Positions 23,641-37,600 of a stretch of 64,000 nt of DNA are shown piece after piece. Source of the DNA: Lycocorax pyrrhopterus obiensis. Taxonomy: Eukaryota > Chordata > Aves > Passeriformes > Paradisaeidae. The position numbers were made by a program, and so were the translations under genes. The stretch spans positions 36,120,633 through 36,184,632 of the forward strand of contig JACSVZ010000007.1 in NCBI GenBank assembly GCA_014706295.1, written 5' to 3'. Under the pieces are notes generated by a model. It searched no databases. It was not told the DNA's origin and was given only the letters and a program-made list of their open reading frames with translations. How positions within the stretch are numbered: position 1 is the stretch's first letter; every line of letters starts with the position of its first letter.

Positions 23641-26296
23641 TGTGAACTTGAATTTATAGTAACCAAAAAATAGATTATGATTTAAAAATGCAATTTTTTT
23701 ATGAAGTCATTTTGTTCAGAGAGAAAACCTAATGTTATAAATTAAAATTTAAAAGGTTCATTCCAATATTTACATAATAAACAACTTTGATGTTTTTCAG
23801 ACATGCTCAACAAGTCTGCATGCAGTGTTCAATTCCGTCTCAGATACACAATACATTAGAAAGATCCAATCTGATGTTGTGAATGTAGTCCAAACTCCAG
23901 GTTTGACCTGGACTTCCCTCTAAAGCATCAGCATCACTATCAATAATACCAATTTCTCCTTTGTTCATATAAAAGCGTACCAGTGGAAGTTTCTTTCTGA
24001 GATTTTTGGAAGGCTATATCTATCTGAACTGCCATCTCCCCTGTTGGAACAGGCACAGTTTTTTTGGTGTATGGCCTCTATTCCCAGACTGCATGTTGCT
24101 GAAATATTCTCATTTGGTGCAAGAATAAAAGCCCATTCCATGAGCTTCAGCAATTAAGTCTTTGCTGTCATATTTGAGATAGAAATTCCAGCAGAAGCAT
24201 TATTTGGAACATAAATAGCAATAAAATAAACATATGAAACAAAGTTTCAGAATAAATATTCTTCAAATTAGTTTCAAAACTAAATTATAGCCTTTAATTT
24301 ATCATTTTCTTTGCTCATAATGTTTCCCTCAAGTGTACTTGCTTGGCAACCTGTCAGATAATTTACATGTATCCAATGTATCCAAGAAGCAGTATTTTAA
24401 TAATGTTTGTGTCTGGAGGACCAGACAGTTATTGCTATGAACCAATATTTTTCATTTGGCTATTAACAGCTAAAACTAGTTCTATGTGCACATCTCACAT
24501 CTCACATTGCAGTTTTACCCTAAGAAAACATGGTGATATAGAAGTATAAAACTGTGACATCCAAAGTGTGCAAATCAATCAAACAAGTTCTAAGTATCTT
24601 CAGAAAGTAAAAAAAAAAAACCAAAACCAAAAAACAAACAATTAAAGATTAGCAAATAATTATGTTTGTTATTTTACTCCTATTAATAACACTTCAGTCA
24701 AGAAAGGAATTTGAGTTTGGATTGCAGGGTAGTTTCTCCATCTCCCTTTCCTAAAGGAAAATATCAATTTTTTGAAAAAAAGAATTCACACTTGAAAATT
24801 TTCTATTAAAAACTACATGTAAAACAAAAATATGTTCTTTTACAATTTCCAACTAAAACTCAGAACATTTCAAGAAAACTAGAAAATTTCTGATAAATAT
24901 TTCTATAATAAAATTTAATCACAAACTTATCATTCTAGCAACAACTTTTCCCAATGGATATAAGTTATAATTTAGCTATTTTTACTTCTATGATTTTTTT
25001 TTGCTTTCAACTAGGCAATAACAAAAATGGCATCTGTTTATAGATCCCGCAAAAAAAGTACTTGGCACTACAAACTCTGAGTATAAAGACACTGAAATGA
25101 ACAGTTTGATTGAAGTCTCTCATTTTTTGGAAAGCAGTAGTAGTCTTCTAACCACTAGCATGAAAATTTCATGTTATTTACTAATTTGATAGAATTCTGA
25201 AGATGCATAATCCTTCCTATTGCTACTTTTTAAAGTAATTGTGTTAACTTTCTGTCTCGCTTTTCACTGGATTGTCAGTGTTAAGATGTGGATTACTCAA
25301 TGTTTCTTTCAAGTAGCTCTTCTCTTGGTTACTTTAAAGCTTGAGTCCCTTCTCTTCCATCATTATTTAAAACATTTCTCATCCCCCAGCACATTCTCTG
25401 AATATATCTTATATATAATATGTCAACTCAGGGCAGTGACAGACATTTCCACAACCATCTAATAAAAGATACAAGTCTTGTCTACATATGAAAACAAAAA
25501 GATTAAACTGCTTTGGAGTAAGACAACTTGTTCTTCATGGGTGCCTCCAGACTTCAGTGCAATTTAATTTTTATGTATTGACTTCACACCTTGACAGTCT
25601 GCATGCAGACCTGATCTTGAGCAGGAATAACCATAAAATGCTAAACCATTATTCTGAGAACAGTGGCACTTTGTAAAGCCCTTTTCCCAAGGGATTTGTG
25701 TCTCAGTGGTGCTCCTGTGGATTTTTTGATGCCAGATAACAGATTAATTCACCCATTGCATTCATATCCTCACAAGAACATTACTAAGCACCCTTTTTAT
25801 TTAGACACTTATTCTCCCAAAACACATAAAAAATTGCTATCTTTTCAGGTACTTGATGTATTTGTCTGAAACTGTGCACAAGGCTAAAATTAAAGGTAAG
25901 GTGTAGACATAAGCCTACACATATACACAGAAACACAACCTGCTAGATTACTCTCTTAGCAAAGCAGACAGATAATGGAAGGAACATCTCAGAACTGTAT
26001 AATAGAGTAACTCCTTTCTTTTGGCTGCTGGACTTATTGTACAACCAGACTTTTAATTACTTTACAGCTCTGTAATATTGACAAAATATTTCCTTCATCC
26101 AAATCTTGGTATGTCCCAAATATTTAGTAATGAAACTCTTCAGAGCATGGATCATTTTTCACAACAAAAATCATAGTTTGGATCCCCACAATTTCAACAA
26201 CAGCAATGTAAATATTTGATATATATAAGAAAACTTTGCATACTATAATGCCCTAAAAGAAGAACCCTAAAATTTTTACGATAGGAGTATTTAACT

Positions 26297-26357
26297 AAAA
26301 AAAAAAAAAAAAAACAAGCAAACAAACAAAAACCTCAAAAAACAAACAAGGAAAATA
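26297..26357 (+). repeat. A18 run and A-rich low-complexity tract
   Basis: Eighteen consecutive A residues (26297-26314) are followed by AAC/AAAC-type sequence. It could be a decayed poly(A) tail, but no retroposon body is recognisable just upstream, so I call it low complexity. Confidence 0.7.
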
Positions 26358-28089
26358 ACACATGGTGTGGGAATAATACATGCACAGAACTGGATCTGGA
26401 ACAATTATTTATGTTTAGAGCTTCATAAATCATTGACATGTGGGAAAGCATTTGATTATTTTGCGTCCCCAGCCCCCAAATGGGAAGAAATAATAGAGAT
26501 GACATGGATTTTAGCTGTAATTAGCTATGCATCTGTTTCTATGCAGAGTAAAAGTCTATCACTTTTGGAAAGGATCAGAAACAGGATGCAGCAGAAAGAC
26601 ATTACCTATTTTTGTGCTGCATAGATTGGGATTTTAGGCTGCCAAGAGGGGTTTCACTACAGGAAGTTCTAAGAACAGAACTTAATCAGTAGGAAGAGGA
26701 AAAACTGTTAGAAATGTAGGCTTTAAGGATCGCTTAAAAATGAAAAGGTGAGTTTATTATTAAGTTCCAAATCCTCATCGCTTTCATCTATGGGGGCAGT
26801 AGCCATTATCAACATTAGAAGCTATAACTCTTGTGGATTGAACAAGGTGGTAACCAACTATATTAACTGTGATTCTTACTTTTTATAAAATGGTTGGAAT
26901 TAGGTAAATTGGGGGAGGAAGGGGCAATAATGTTCTTGCAGAACTTATTTTAACTTACAGGTGGAGAGCAGTGTCCTAGAGAACAAGCATTTCCCGGTGA
27001 TGGAGAGTGTGTGTTTTACGTGATGATTCACAAATGTGGACTAGGTTTGAGCCAGGTCACAAATTTTGGATTCAGCAGTAACTGAAAATCTGAAACTAAA
27101 ACTTTGCTAGAAGCAAAATTTTTATTGATTGATTGTTTCCAGGCTGGGTAATACAGCATTTTGAAAGGACTGAAGTGTTTACTTTTTTCCACAAGTTCGA
27201 AATAGAGGGCAAAAATATATTATAAATCCTGACAGCAGTAAAGGCTGTATCTAAAAGGCAAGATGTTTTCACTCTGTCCTGCTCCCTGTATTGCTATTTC
27301 CCCCAGCTTAAAATCACAGGTTTATTGGTGTAAAGTATCACAATTTAGACATAGTCTCATTTCACCCCACTTCTCAGCAAATTCTTTCAAAGCAACTACA
27401 TAATAACACTAATGAAAGTCTTTTAAATACAGTCAAAACAGGTGGGTTTGCTGGAATATGAGCACTTGAAATTATCTGAAACAGTGTATATTAATTGTTT
27501 TGTTTTCCAGACAGCAAAAATTTAGATGTGCCCAAAAAGCTACTGTCTGAAAGCCACTAATCTGCATATTGTCCCTATGGTTAAGTAAAAGTAATTTCGA
27601 GAAAAACAGCCTGTATTTTCTATTATGCCCTTTCTATTGATATATTACTCTAGTAAAAAAAAATATGGTTAATAGTGTAAATTAAATGTTCTGTTACTTA
27701 CACAGTGATAGAGCCTACTTTTGTTGCCCTCTGTGGGCTTTGATCATTAAAGTAATGACCACAATTAATTTGTGCCCAGAAGGGAAATATTTTTCTCAGT
27801 GCTGTGCTGCAAGTGCAACTTTTAGAGTCTCTGTGGGTACGGCTTGCATATTTGATAAAGTTAGCCATAGAGGGCATGCTCTTAGCTCTATGGTTTCTCC
27901 TGTGTCAAGTGTTATTGGCACAGTGTCTATCAAAAAACTTTTAAATTCCTGAAGAATTAAATAACAACAGTATGGAGACTACCTTGAACTCCTTGCCCTC
28001 TCCTCACAGTATCTCATGATACTCCATGTCAATCAAGTTCAGAGTTGGGTTAGTGGTGCCATACATTACCAACTCTAAAAAAGAAGTTC

Positions 28090-28400
28090 AAGGCAAACTG
28101 CTGTTTTGATTCTCTCAGCGGGCAGCGACACTTTTAATAGGCGTGTACATCTGCTGCACAGAGAATGAAAATATCCTTGGCTAGCTGCTTTCATGCCCAT
28201 CTGTTGGGATGGCGCGCTGCCTGCTAACAGGTCGCTCACATCACTGCCACATGGCTTAAATGCCAGGAGAGGGACAACTTATTTGGCCAGCCTGCTTGTC
28301 AGTAAAAGTGAACAGAGCTTCTGCAGGACATCATTACAAATGCTAGCAGCACCCCTTTGACAACAACTATTCAACTTGGTGTCTGCTTAATGTATTTTCA
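28090..28400. promoter_or_regulatory. Candidate conserved non-coding element, CpG-retaining
   Basis: Non-repetitive sequence with six CpG dinucleotides between 28119 and 28234, including GGCGCGC at about 28211-28217, in surroundings that are almost CpG-free. It also contains TTTTAATAG, ATTACAAATG and CCTTTGACAACAACTATTC-like stretches. CpG retention and the absence of any repeat match fit a constrained regulatory element, for example an enhancer. No coding frame with exon character spans it. This is an inference without alignment. Confidence 0.3.
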
Positions 28401-29739
28401 TATTGTAGCACCTAACCCTCAGATATTTCCACAAGTGTCTTTCACATATGTAGCAGTCAGTCCTTTGGTGAAGGTTGGCCTAATTGAGGTATGCTATGAA
28501 ACATTTGCACTCTCCTTTTAGCACAAAATACTTGTAAAAACAGTAAATACTTTTTATGGTAATTCCATACCATCAACCTGTACCTAGTGGTGTAGATATT
28601 AAGTTGGACCTTTCAGTCTGAAGTTCATTTACTGCCTTCTGACTCTGAAGAGTTCTCTATCTTGACATTTACCAAATTACAGTTTTCCTTTCTGAATAGC
28701 AGAAACAGTTATTTTGCTATATTTCTCAAAATAGCAACATTTCTCTTTGATCTCTTATTATTGAGAAATGCTGACTTTTTTCAGAGCATAAACACAGATG
28801 ATCTTATTTTGTTGACTTCATTTGAATCAATAGTTAGATTAATAAAAAGACCTTTACTAACAAATTTGCAGATTCTATTATGGCATCACTTTCAAACAAA
28901 GTAGAAGCAACATCAAATTTCCCATTTTCAGGAATTTATTTATGGACTAGAATTATTTTATTTATAATTTATTTTTACAATTTTTTTTAATTGTTGAAGT
29001 TCTTTCTGATACTTCCTCAAAAAATTCTAGATTGTGTGAGCAAGCATACGGCCCCTACTAAAGATGAGGTGTATATTAGTAAAAGTTGAAAATGGCAAAA
29101 GTAAATTATTTACATAAATAAGAATCTTTTTATTGAGTTTTGGTATAAAGTAAAGTTCATATGGTCAAAATCATCACTTAAACTTGAAAAATATGTTGCT
29201 TAAAACAAACTCACAAATACGGAATTTCTCAGAACCATTATGTCATTATTCTTCATAACAAGTATAAGGAAATGTATCCAGGACTAATACTGCAGCACCC
29301 ATTGGACTAATATAAAGAAAGGTAATGTAATATTTATCAGTATTATGTGCATTTTTATATTACTTCTCTATCAATGTGGTTTGGTTTATGGACTCTCATC
29401 TGTTTTAAAAAAAATAGTTAAAGCACAATCTCAATTCAGCACCAGAAAGCCTGTATCTGCATTATTAGAGTCCTAAATGTACAAATAAGTAATCTCATCG
29501 GATTACATACAGTGCAGAGGGAAGTAGATGAACAGATCAAATAGGTAAATGCTGCTTGAATTTAGAGGAAAACAGGAGGATAAAAAGTAGCCTGTATAGA
29601 GCTTTGTGATATCAGAAGCTCAGGGATGGAGCACAAGGTGTGCCTACGCCACCTATGTGATTGACGAGTGGCTCATGCCGCTGTGTCATGTACTGTGGTG
29701 GTGCTGTGAAGCATCTCCATGGAGGTTAGTCCATGGAGT

Positions 29740-30165
29740 GTGTTTTCTGCATCAAGGGAGCAGGATTTCTGCTCATGTAAGACCCTGCCTGGAGCACTGT
29801 GTCCAGCTTTGGAGCTCCCAGCGCAAGAAAAACATGGGCCTGTTAGAACAGTTCCAGAAAAGGACCACAAAAATTGTTAGAGGGCTGGAATACCTCTCCT
29901 ACGAAAAGACAAGCTGAACCTGAGAAACCCACCACATCCTCTCTCTGCCTGGGGAACAGAAGACTCCAGGCAGACCCGTATATAAAGGCAGTTTATAAGG
30001 AAGATGGAGAGAGACTTTTTACCAAGGTTTGTAGTGACAGAACAAGGGGCAATGGTTTTAAACTGAAAGTAGATAGGTTTATGTAGGATACAAGGAAAAA
30101 TTCTTTTACAATGAGGGTGTTGCGACATTGGGACAAGTTGCCCAGAGAATTTTCTCAACTCTTTA
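29740..30165 (+). pseudogene. CR1 LINE ORF2 C-terminal remnant
   Basis: Plus-strand translation shows the end of the CR1 ORF2 protein, downstream of the reverse transcriptase core, spread over at least three frames. The sequence LEHCVQLWSS..KKNMGLLEQ, then QKRTTKIVRGLEYLSYE, appears at about 29789-29910. After frameshifts come SDRTRGNGFKLKVDRFM (about 30033-30083) and RVLRHWDKLPREF (about 30114-30152). These correspond to the family's order LEHCVQFW / QRRATKLVRGLEH-SYE / SDRTRGN-LKL / HWN-LPREV. Several frameshifts and a stop show it is dead. The 5' limit is uncertain: 29600-29740 may belong to the same copy. Confidence 0.85.
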
Positions 30166-31108
30166 CCTTTGTAAACCCACACAATCGCACTGTTTGTATC
30201 TGCAGTATTATCTACTTAATTTCTGCTGAATATGAACAGTCATTTGCAAAAGTATTTGTACTAAAGAATAGTATGAGGATTGTAGTAAATGTTCAAAAAA
30301 TAATTTAATACCTTAGATCCCCATCTTGATAATGAAATGTTTGGATATAAAATAAAAAGTGAAGTGCAATACAACGTGAACAAACTACATAAAGCAAACT
30401 CAGAATCATATTTAGCTTACAGTGTACAAACCTTCAGTATGCTGAAGTCTTCTCACTGGAATTTTTCAATAGAAGTTGTTTCTTGATGGAACATTTGTTT
30501 GGGTTTGGGTTTTTTTTTTTCACAATAACTGCTTTCTTTCTGTTTAAAAAATCAATAGAAATCAAAACATACAAACCAGTTTCTCAAGAAAGACATTGGA
30601 AGTTGAATCACAGTCCAGAATGGTGTTATGTTAACAGTGCTATTATACTGTATTTTAGATGTCTAATCCAACGTAGCTGTCTGTTGGGTCAAGATCTGTA
30701 ATCCAGATTCCCAAGGATGGATAAGTTACATCATAGTAAATAGTACATTATACAAAAGACAAACCTAGTTGTGCAGGGATGACTCCAACAGGGAAGTGGT
30801 AGTATAGTGGAACAGAAAAAAACCCAAAATTACCATGAAACCACAGAAACTTTTCAAGTACAATATTATTTTTATCAGGAAGGTTTTCTTGATTTCAGAC
30901 AGCACTATATAACAAAAATCTTGAACTTTTGTATAGAAACTGTAGTTGAAAATTGGAATAGGATATTTTTAGACACTTTTCTCACAGGCATACCCTTATT
31001 ATTTTAATTTCTGTACTGTTTACGTAATTTTTTTTAAATAATGTTTTTTTTATTAATATCATGGCCAACTTGCAAACACATTTACTTCAACCAGTAGACA
31101 GATAAGAA

Positions 31109-31133
31109 GCAATTAGGAACTCTTCCTAATTGC
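31109..31133. repeat. 25-bp perfect hairpin
   Basis: GCAATTAGGAA (31109-31119) and TTCCTAATTGC (31123-31133) are exact reverse complements with a three-base loop, CTC. The stem contains a CAATTAG/CTAATTG homeodomain-like core on each arm. No terminator role is expected in vertebrate DNA. Confidence 0.92.
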
Positions 31134-34079
31134 AGAAAATTTCAGTATGGCAAGAAATGCAACTTCTCAGATGACTATGATAAGTTAAATAGAAATCAAA
31201 TCTGAAACACATGCTTAGCAGGATTGTATATTCTTATATTCTATCACAAGAAGTGTTAACATTTAAGGACCTGTTTCATTAATAGAAAATAGGTTTATAA
31301 GGTGTCCCATGAAGACATTTTGAAGTTTTTTCAGAGCAAATTATGGAAGATAAAATAAAAAGCTTTCCTATAATTAAAAATAAAATCAGCAACAGCATCA
31401 CTGATGCCAGTGCATAAGAACACTTAATAAAATATGTTTTCATAATGCTGAAGTGATAGAAATGAAATTACAATAAATTAATGGAAAAGCTTACTTCTAT
31501 GTTGTTCCATTTGTTTCATAGGAAAGATATTTCTTCAGGCTTCTGTGTTATGACAGAGGTAGTAATAACAGATTGTAAGTTACATGCACAAAGTTAGTGA
31601 ATACGCTTGGATATCACAAGTAGATGCCTATAAGGCAGTACTGGAAAAAGAGCTTGAAAATTGAGACAAGATCAAACTTTGCCAGCTGTTGAAAATTAAA
31701 ATGCACCAACCAAGTGAACTTTACTAAAGCTTTCATTCTTGAGTGTTTTTTGCAGTGAAAGTAACACAGTAATGCAGGTTTTCAAATTCACCTTTGTAAT
31801 TTAATTCCACTAAAAGGTGAGAGAAATTTTGTTGCTAAAGGTCATAAACCACAAAGCCAAGATTTTGTGCAAGTATAGACAGTTTAGAGTTTTTTAGTTT
31901 TTAGGGGTTTTTACCCAAAACCATAAAGCAGAGATGCACGTATATTGTTATAAGGTAGCCTAAGCCCATATAATTTTTATTCTATTGCCACATATATTTT
32001 AGAGTAAGGCTGTCTGTATTCTCACATAATGTATGTGACCACTACAGAATATAACAAAATGCTCACCTTTAATTATCATAGATAAGGTATTGCAACTTTT
32101 CAAGTGGTTGTTTTACTCAACAGTTTCCCCTGTAGTGAAAAACAGTAAACTAAGGATGGTTTGTCTCTCTATGCTATGTATTTCTTATCCAGAAAGAATA
32201 GTCTCCTCAAAGAATCAAAATGTCACATGGTAGTTTTGGAACAGGAAAAAATATGTATTTAAGTATGGACAAAGAATCAGTAAGAAACAGAGGAGTAACA
32301 CAGCAATTTTAGGACATTATTGTAGCAAATTGAAGTTCCTGAAAATCAGTGAATGGATGTTTCTGTAAGAAACAAAACCCAGAGCAGAATGATGTCAGAG
32401 CAAGGGTGTCACTTCCAGCCAACAAGCTAAGATGAGCAGAAGAAAAAGAATTATTTAGCATTGTACACATCGTCCTTTTATTCTATAGCAACTCTGAAAA
32501 TATATATTGAGATTGGATAAAAAAAAAAAGTCAGTAAGAAGCAGCTGCTACAATATTGCTGGATTTCACTTAAATTTTTTTTCTACAATTTATTTTGTAT
32601 AGAATATTTCCATTAAAAATTAATTAATTAATAAAACTTGTTACAATTGAAAAATCTTTTCATTTTTCTTACTGTGAGATATCCCAACCTCTGTCTTATC
32701 CAGTGAGTTATTCTATTAATAAATCTCAAAAATTCATAATTTCTGGAGAAAAAGTTTTAAATACACGTTGTGCTGATAATTTCAACCAGCTGTCACATAA
32801 GGTCCAGGAATAGAATATTACACAAGAAGTAAAAACTAGCTAAATATAGCTAGACTAGCTCAGGTCATGAGGACTTTCTAAATGGGATAACTAGTACTAA
32901 TCAGTATGACTAAAAGTAGAGTGATTTAGTCAAATTCAGAATTAAAATCTAATGAAATTTTGTCTAATTGTGCTGAAGGAGAGTTCTTCCTTGAGCACCC
33001 TAGACAATGTAAGTGCCACACTGATCTATGGCAATGTCTGTCTGGCCGGGCACATTCACTACTCACCATCAGTGAGACTTCATGTCCTTCCCAAGAGACC
33101 GTTCCAGTCAGAGTTACCATTCTTACCTCCATTCCAGACACCTTTCTTCCACTTGCTGTATAGGATGTATTTCTCTTGTTAGCACAGCAGCCTACAGAGA
33201 TTTCACTGAGTCATGCTCACTTAGATCTATGCCAAATTACCTCTGAACACCTTTTTTATAACAGAGGCTGAAAATAAAGACTGAACTCAGAGAAGCATAA
33301 GATAGCACTTCCAGTGAAATTGAGGAATAAAACCAATTTCATTGGGAAGAAAACAGTAGTGATGAAAGGAGGTTTCAAGTGTGAACAGGGAAAACAAAGT
33401 CAGTTGCAGAATGAAACACCAGCTTGAAAATGGTCAGTGGAAATGGCCTATGGATATCAGAATTTACAGGTGGCGAGGTTTTATTTCAGCCTGGATTAGA
33501 ACTTCAGTCCAACTTCAGCACTGTGATAACATCACTACTACGCAAAAATTAGCTCAGGAAAGACAAATCAAATACTGTTGTTAGGTAATGGAAGAAACTA
33601 ATTTCTGAGATGAAAATAAAAGAGGTATATTCCTATAATTTTGCTAAGTGATTACCTACATATTGTAGGTGGATACAGACACAGAGGAAAGAAAGGAATT
33701 ATTTGATGTAGCACAACAGACCATAACTACCTAAAGAAGTAATAGCTTACACTGAGAAAAGGATAATTTTAGATGTATATTAGAAAATTCTTTCTGATCC
33801 ATTAAACTCTAATATAATCTTCTGAGGAAAGTATTGAAATCCTGGTTATTTAAGAAATTTAGCAATTAGACTGAAAGGAGTAATAGGCATATGCTAAGAG
33901 GAACAGTACAGAACTTGCAAGAAATTGAAAAAAGTTCTATCAGGTCATCTAATTCACCTTAATTTCTATGAAAATTAATGTTTGCTCTTTTCCCTTGGTT
34001 TAAATTTTGCTCATCCAGTCATGAAACCTTTTAAATCTCTGGACTTTAAAAATGTCTTTCTTTCAGGCAGCAGTGCCTC

Positions 34080-34330
34080 AAAGCTATTCACGCTAATTAG
34101 CCAAGGTCATTTAAATACATTTTTCATGAAGCACCTTAAACTCAGTGTGCCATTTTATATATTTATCAAATTGCTAATCAATATGCTACACCACAGTTAC
34201 CACTGGGCCTCGAGTTACACACAGAATGCTGCACGAATTTAAATTGTGCAAGCTGCTGTCTGCATAAATGAAATTAAAGTGTATGCGTTGATCATTATTC
34301 GCAATAGAAAAGAAGTGGCCTAAATACATT
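34080..34330. promoter_or_regulatory. Candidate conserved non-coding element
   Basis: Repeat-free, with a mixed composition and many TAAT/ATTA cores. It keeps isolated CpGs at TCGAGTTACAC, GCACGAATTT, ATGCGTTGATC and TTCGCAATAG, unusual in this CpG-poor region. It lies beside a second similar segment at 34430-34660. The regulatory role is inferred from texture only. Confidence 0.25.
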
Positions 34331-34429
34331 CACATCAGAAAACTGTATTTTAAGTAAATCTTAACTGTATTGTTGGTTTCTTTTTTTATATGTTTTTTAA
34401 CAAGCCTTGTATTAAACTAGCTTCGATTT

Positions 34430-34660
34430 CACTTTCTTTCTCCAGCATATTACCTCCACTGTATTGGTAAAGTAATTTATTCCATCCTCTGTGGAGAGCC
34501 TGGATCTCATTTGCCAGCATATTTATCTTTCCTGCCACTGCACTGTCATTCATCTGCAATCTCCACAGAATACCAGACCTGTGCAGAATTTCAATTAGGA
34601 TTGATTCAACTAAATCCAGGCCACAGAACTGAGGCTGACAGGGTGACCCTCTGAGAATTT
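34430..34660. promoter_or_regulatory. Candidate conserved non-coding element
   Basis: Repeat-free, balanced sequence that includes CAGCATATTACC, TTTGCCAGCATATTTATC and CAATTAGGATTGATT. It is separated from the preceding candidate by a T-rich spacer and followed directly by an A17 run. No splice-flanked coding frame is visible. Low certainty. Confidence 0.25.
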
Positions 34661-37600
34661 AATATGTTGAATCTTAAAAAAAAAAAAAAAAACAGTAAAA
34701 ATGCAAAACAGAAAACAGCTCAAGTTTAACACCCTGATTCATTAACTCCTCCGTATACTCAGTTTAATCTGGCTCACAATAGGTTTTTTCAGACTCTTTG
34801 TATTATTTACAGTAGTTTCGACTACCACAGGAAAGACATTACCATAAAAATCTCTACTCTTCCTCTGAGGTCTAAACAACTTAGACAGCTTGTAATGAAC
34901 AGAAAAATGATTTCCACAGAGTCTGAGCTACCTTAAGCTTTCTATTCTGTATATATATATTCAAAAATCAGTACAGTATAGGTATACAGGTAAATCAGCT
35001 TTTATTGGATCCTTGATTTCACAGACTTCCAGTGTTTTTCACTGTAATCATTGACAGACTACATCTGCTGGTCAGTTAAATGTTCTAAAAGAATTTTTTA
35101 AATAATATGTGGTTACTAGAACAGTCCTGTAGGTTTCAAGGCAACTAAACTGGAGAAGAACAGGAATCTGAGAGGTCTTTTTTCTTGTAGTATGTAAGTA
35201 TCCACTATTCGAGTTTTAATTTTACCTTAGCTTGAGGCTTACTTTGATTATGCACCAGAAGCAAGTTTAAGTACATACTCAGTTTTACATAAAGCATTAC
35301 AGTAGAATAGAGAAATTATAACAATTCCACATTTAATTAGATTTTTTTTGTTGTTATTAAAGAATTACCTTGAATACATTTTCCCTAAAGATCAAATTTA
35401 ACCACTGAAATATATAAACTTTTATCTCACTTAATGTGAAAGATAAGAACTCACATATTAAACACTTACCAAACCTAAAATTAAACAAAAGAATAGACAT
35501 TGAGTTGGGAAATACTGACACACACACATATTAATCTTAAACAGAACATGAGTCTGCTGGAACTGGATGAAATAATTAAAAGAGTCATTGATCTGTTTGT
35601 GCATACAGATACAACATCCATGAGTCTAGCACAAGCAAAGAAATTAATTGACATTTGGGGGGGATGTCATATTATTTTAACTTATCATGACAAAACTAGA
35701 AAATATTTCACATATGAAAAATACCTTGTAATCCTTTATCTGTCACAGTCAGAAATTTCTCAGTGTATCAGGATTATTCTGAAGAAGAGACACGATTATC
35801 ACCAATTAAAAATTAATATCTATACGATGTCCAGAATGAACCCCCATAAGGTGGATTTCTTTCTGAAATTTGGTCACAAGATCTATGTGTATCTGCACTA
35901 AAGAGGAAACTGCATTAATACATACTTTATTGCATTAATATAACAGATCTGTGCCTTTGGTCTATAAGCATAGTGTAGAGTAGTGGGGGTACCCAAGAAA
36001 TCCTGCTGCCAATATATTCTTTGACCATTAGTCCTTTCCAAGGCTGTTCTGAGGTACCAGTCTATGACTGTAACCAATTAGAATTTTTCTCCAGTACTAC
36101 ATATATATGGAAATGCTACAATAAACACATTCCAAAACATAAATATTTTTCATTCTCCTTCCATTGGGGAGTGGGTGAAGAAACACAGATGTGTTGCTAC
36201 ACTACTTATAGCTGTCATGTGGATACAAGGGAGAATTTTAAAGTATGAGAACATAATAATGCGATTCAAATTAAATTTAAGAGGATACAGGGAAATTTTG
36301 CCATCTTCCTTCATTTGTCTAGATTTGATCTATTTCTTCACTGACCATAAACCAGATTTTCCATACACTGGGCATTTATCTGACTTTTATTCCCCAGTTC
36401 ATAACCTGAAACTAATACCTAGTTGTCCTACTCAGAGGTTTGTTTCAATTCTTGGGTGGGTTTCTATGTGTTATAGTATAATAAACCAAAATACTACAAG
36501 AAACTCCTGCTGGTGGAAATTTTGGCAGCTCATTTACTAAATCATGTTTCTTGCCTTATGACACAACACCAGATATGAGAAGATCAAATCTTTATTTTCC
36601 CACCTGTGAGCAACTTATAGTTAACCTGACCCAAAGCCCCATTACTGAAAGTCACCCTAGGCAGTGTCTCATAAACTGTCTAATCCTTTGATTTACCTAC
36701 ATGTCATTTCACCTCCTCTTCTTCTATCATACTTCCTACAGCCTTCAAAAGTACTATTTTAAGAATCAATCACCATGGATTTTTTTACAAATACTGTAGA
36801 AAAAGAGCTCCATACATCTGTTTTCACTGTGTTGCCCACTATTTTCTTTTCTTTCAGATGAATAAGGCATTTTGTTCTTTCAATTTATTTACACAGTCTT
36901 TCTTATTACATTTCTTTGCTTGAAACTATTTCTTGTGACTTACCTGGTCTGATTGGTCTATTATTCTTATGCTATCACCTTACATTCAGATCTTTTCCAT
37001 TCTTGTGTAATTTCTTTTTGTTTTCCACATCCCAAAAGTGATCTGATAAAGTAACATAGGTCTTTTCCTGTATTTTCTATCTATATTTCTCCCCAGGAAA
37101 TTTTGCTGCTACACTTTTAATAAGGTTGTTAACTTTGACTGACACTTCAACGATGCTATTTTACCCCTAGGTCAAATTCCCGAGAGAGCTTTTTTCATTT
37201 TCAATGATTTTATTGAGATTTTTATTTGGATTTTTTCGTCACTTTAGTGACATCACTGTATTTAAAATACTCAGAAATTGCACTCCTACCTTTACAAATT
37301 AAAGCAAATAATCAAAGAGAGAAAAATTTACCTTTTAACTTTCATATGTCTACACATACCTAATTCTGATAAGTCTCATATTTCTATTACTCTTGCTATT
37401 TCAATCAGTGTCTGATCATATATTTTATTCACAATAAATGTCATTTATATGTGTCATTTCTAGAGATTTTTCACAGTTAGTGTTTGTTCAGAATGGACTT
37501 TTCAAAGATACATCGACACTGTTTACTTTTCAATTGAAACTCACTTTATTGCTGAATGCTTTTTTTTTCTTTACATTAACTATAATCTTTTCAATATAAG

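Larger units (their letters stand above)
22425..29739. other. Repeat-poor non-coding stretch without a gene
   Basis: No gene recognised. Besides the palindromes and enhancer-like segments listed separately, it holds an A-rich tract (24609-24641) and an A18 run grading into CAAA-type sequence (26297-26357). The minus-strand frame 23965-24153 has a protein-like look in more than one frame, but I cannot match it to any family. Confidence 0.5.

Noticed and set aside
23870..24160. Minus-strand stretch that reads protein-like in more than one frame (for example DSDADALEGSPG), possibly a processed pseudogene
   Set aside because: Stops and frame changes interrupt it and I could not match it to any protein. 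A translated search would be decisive.
30494..30520. TTTGGG repeats before a T run, resembling a telomere-like array
   Set aside because: Only two units, and the motif is not TTAGGG. Low complexity.
35500..35901. 133-codon plus-strand open frame
   Set aside because: No family resemblance. AT-driven composition and no flanking exon signals that I could support.
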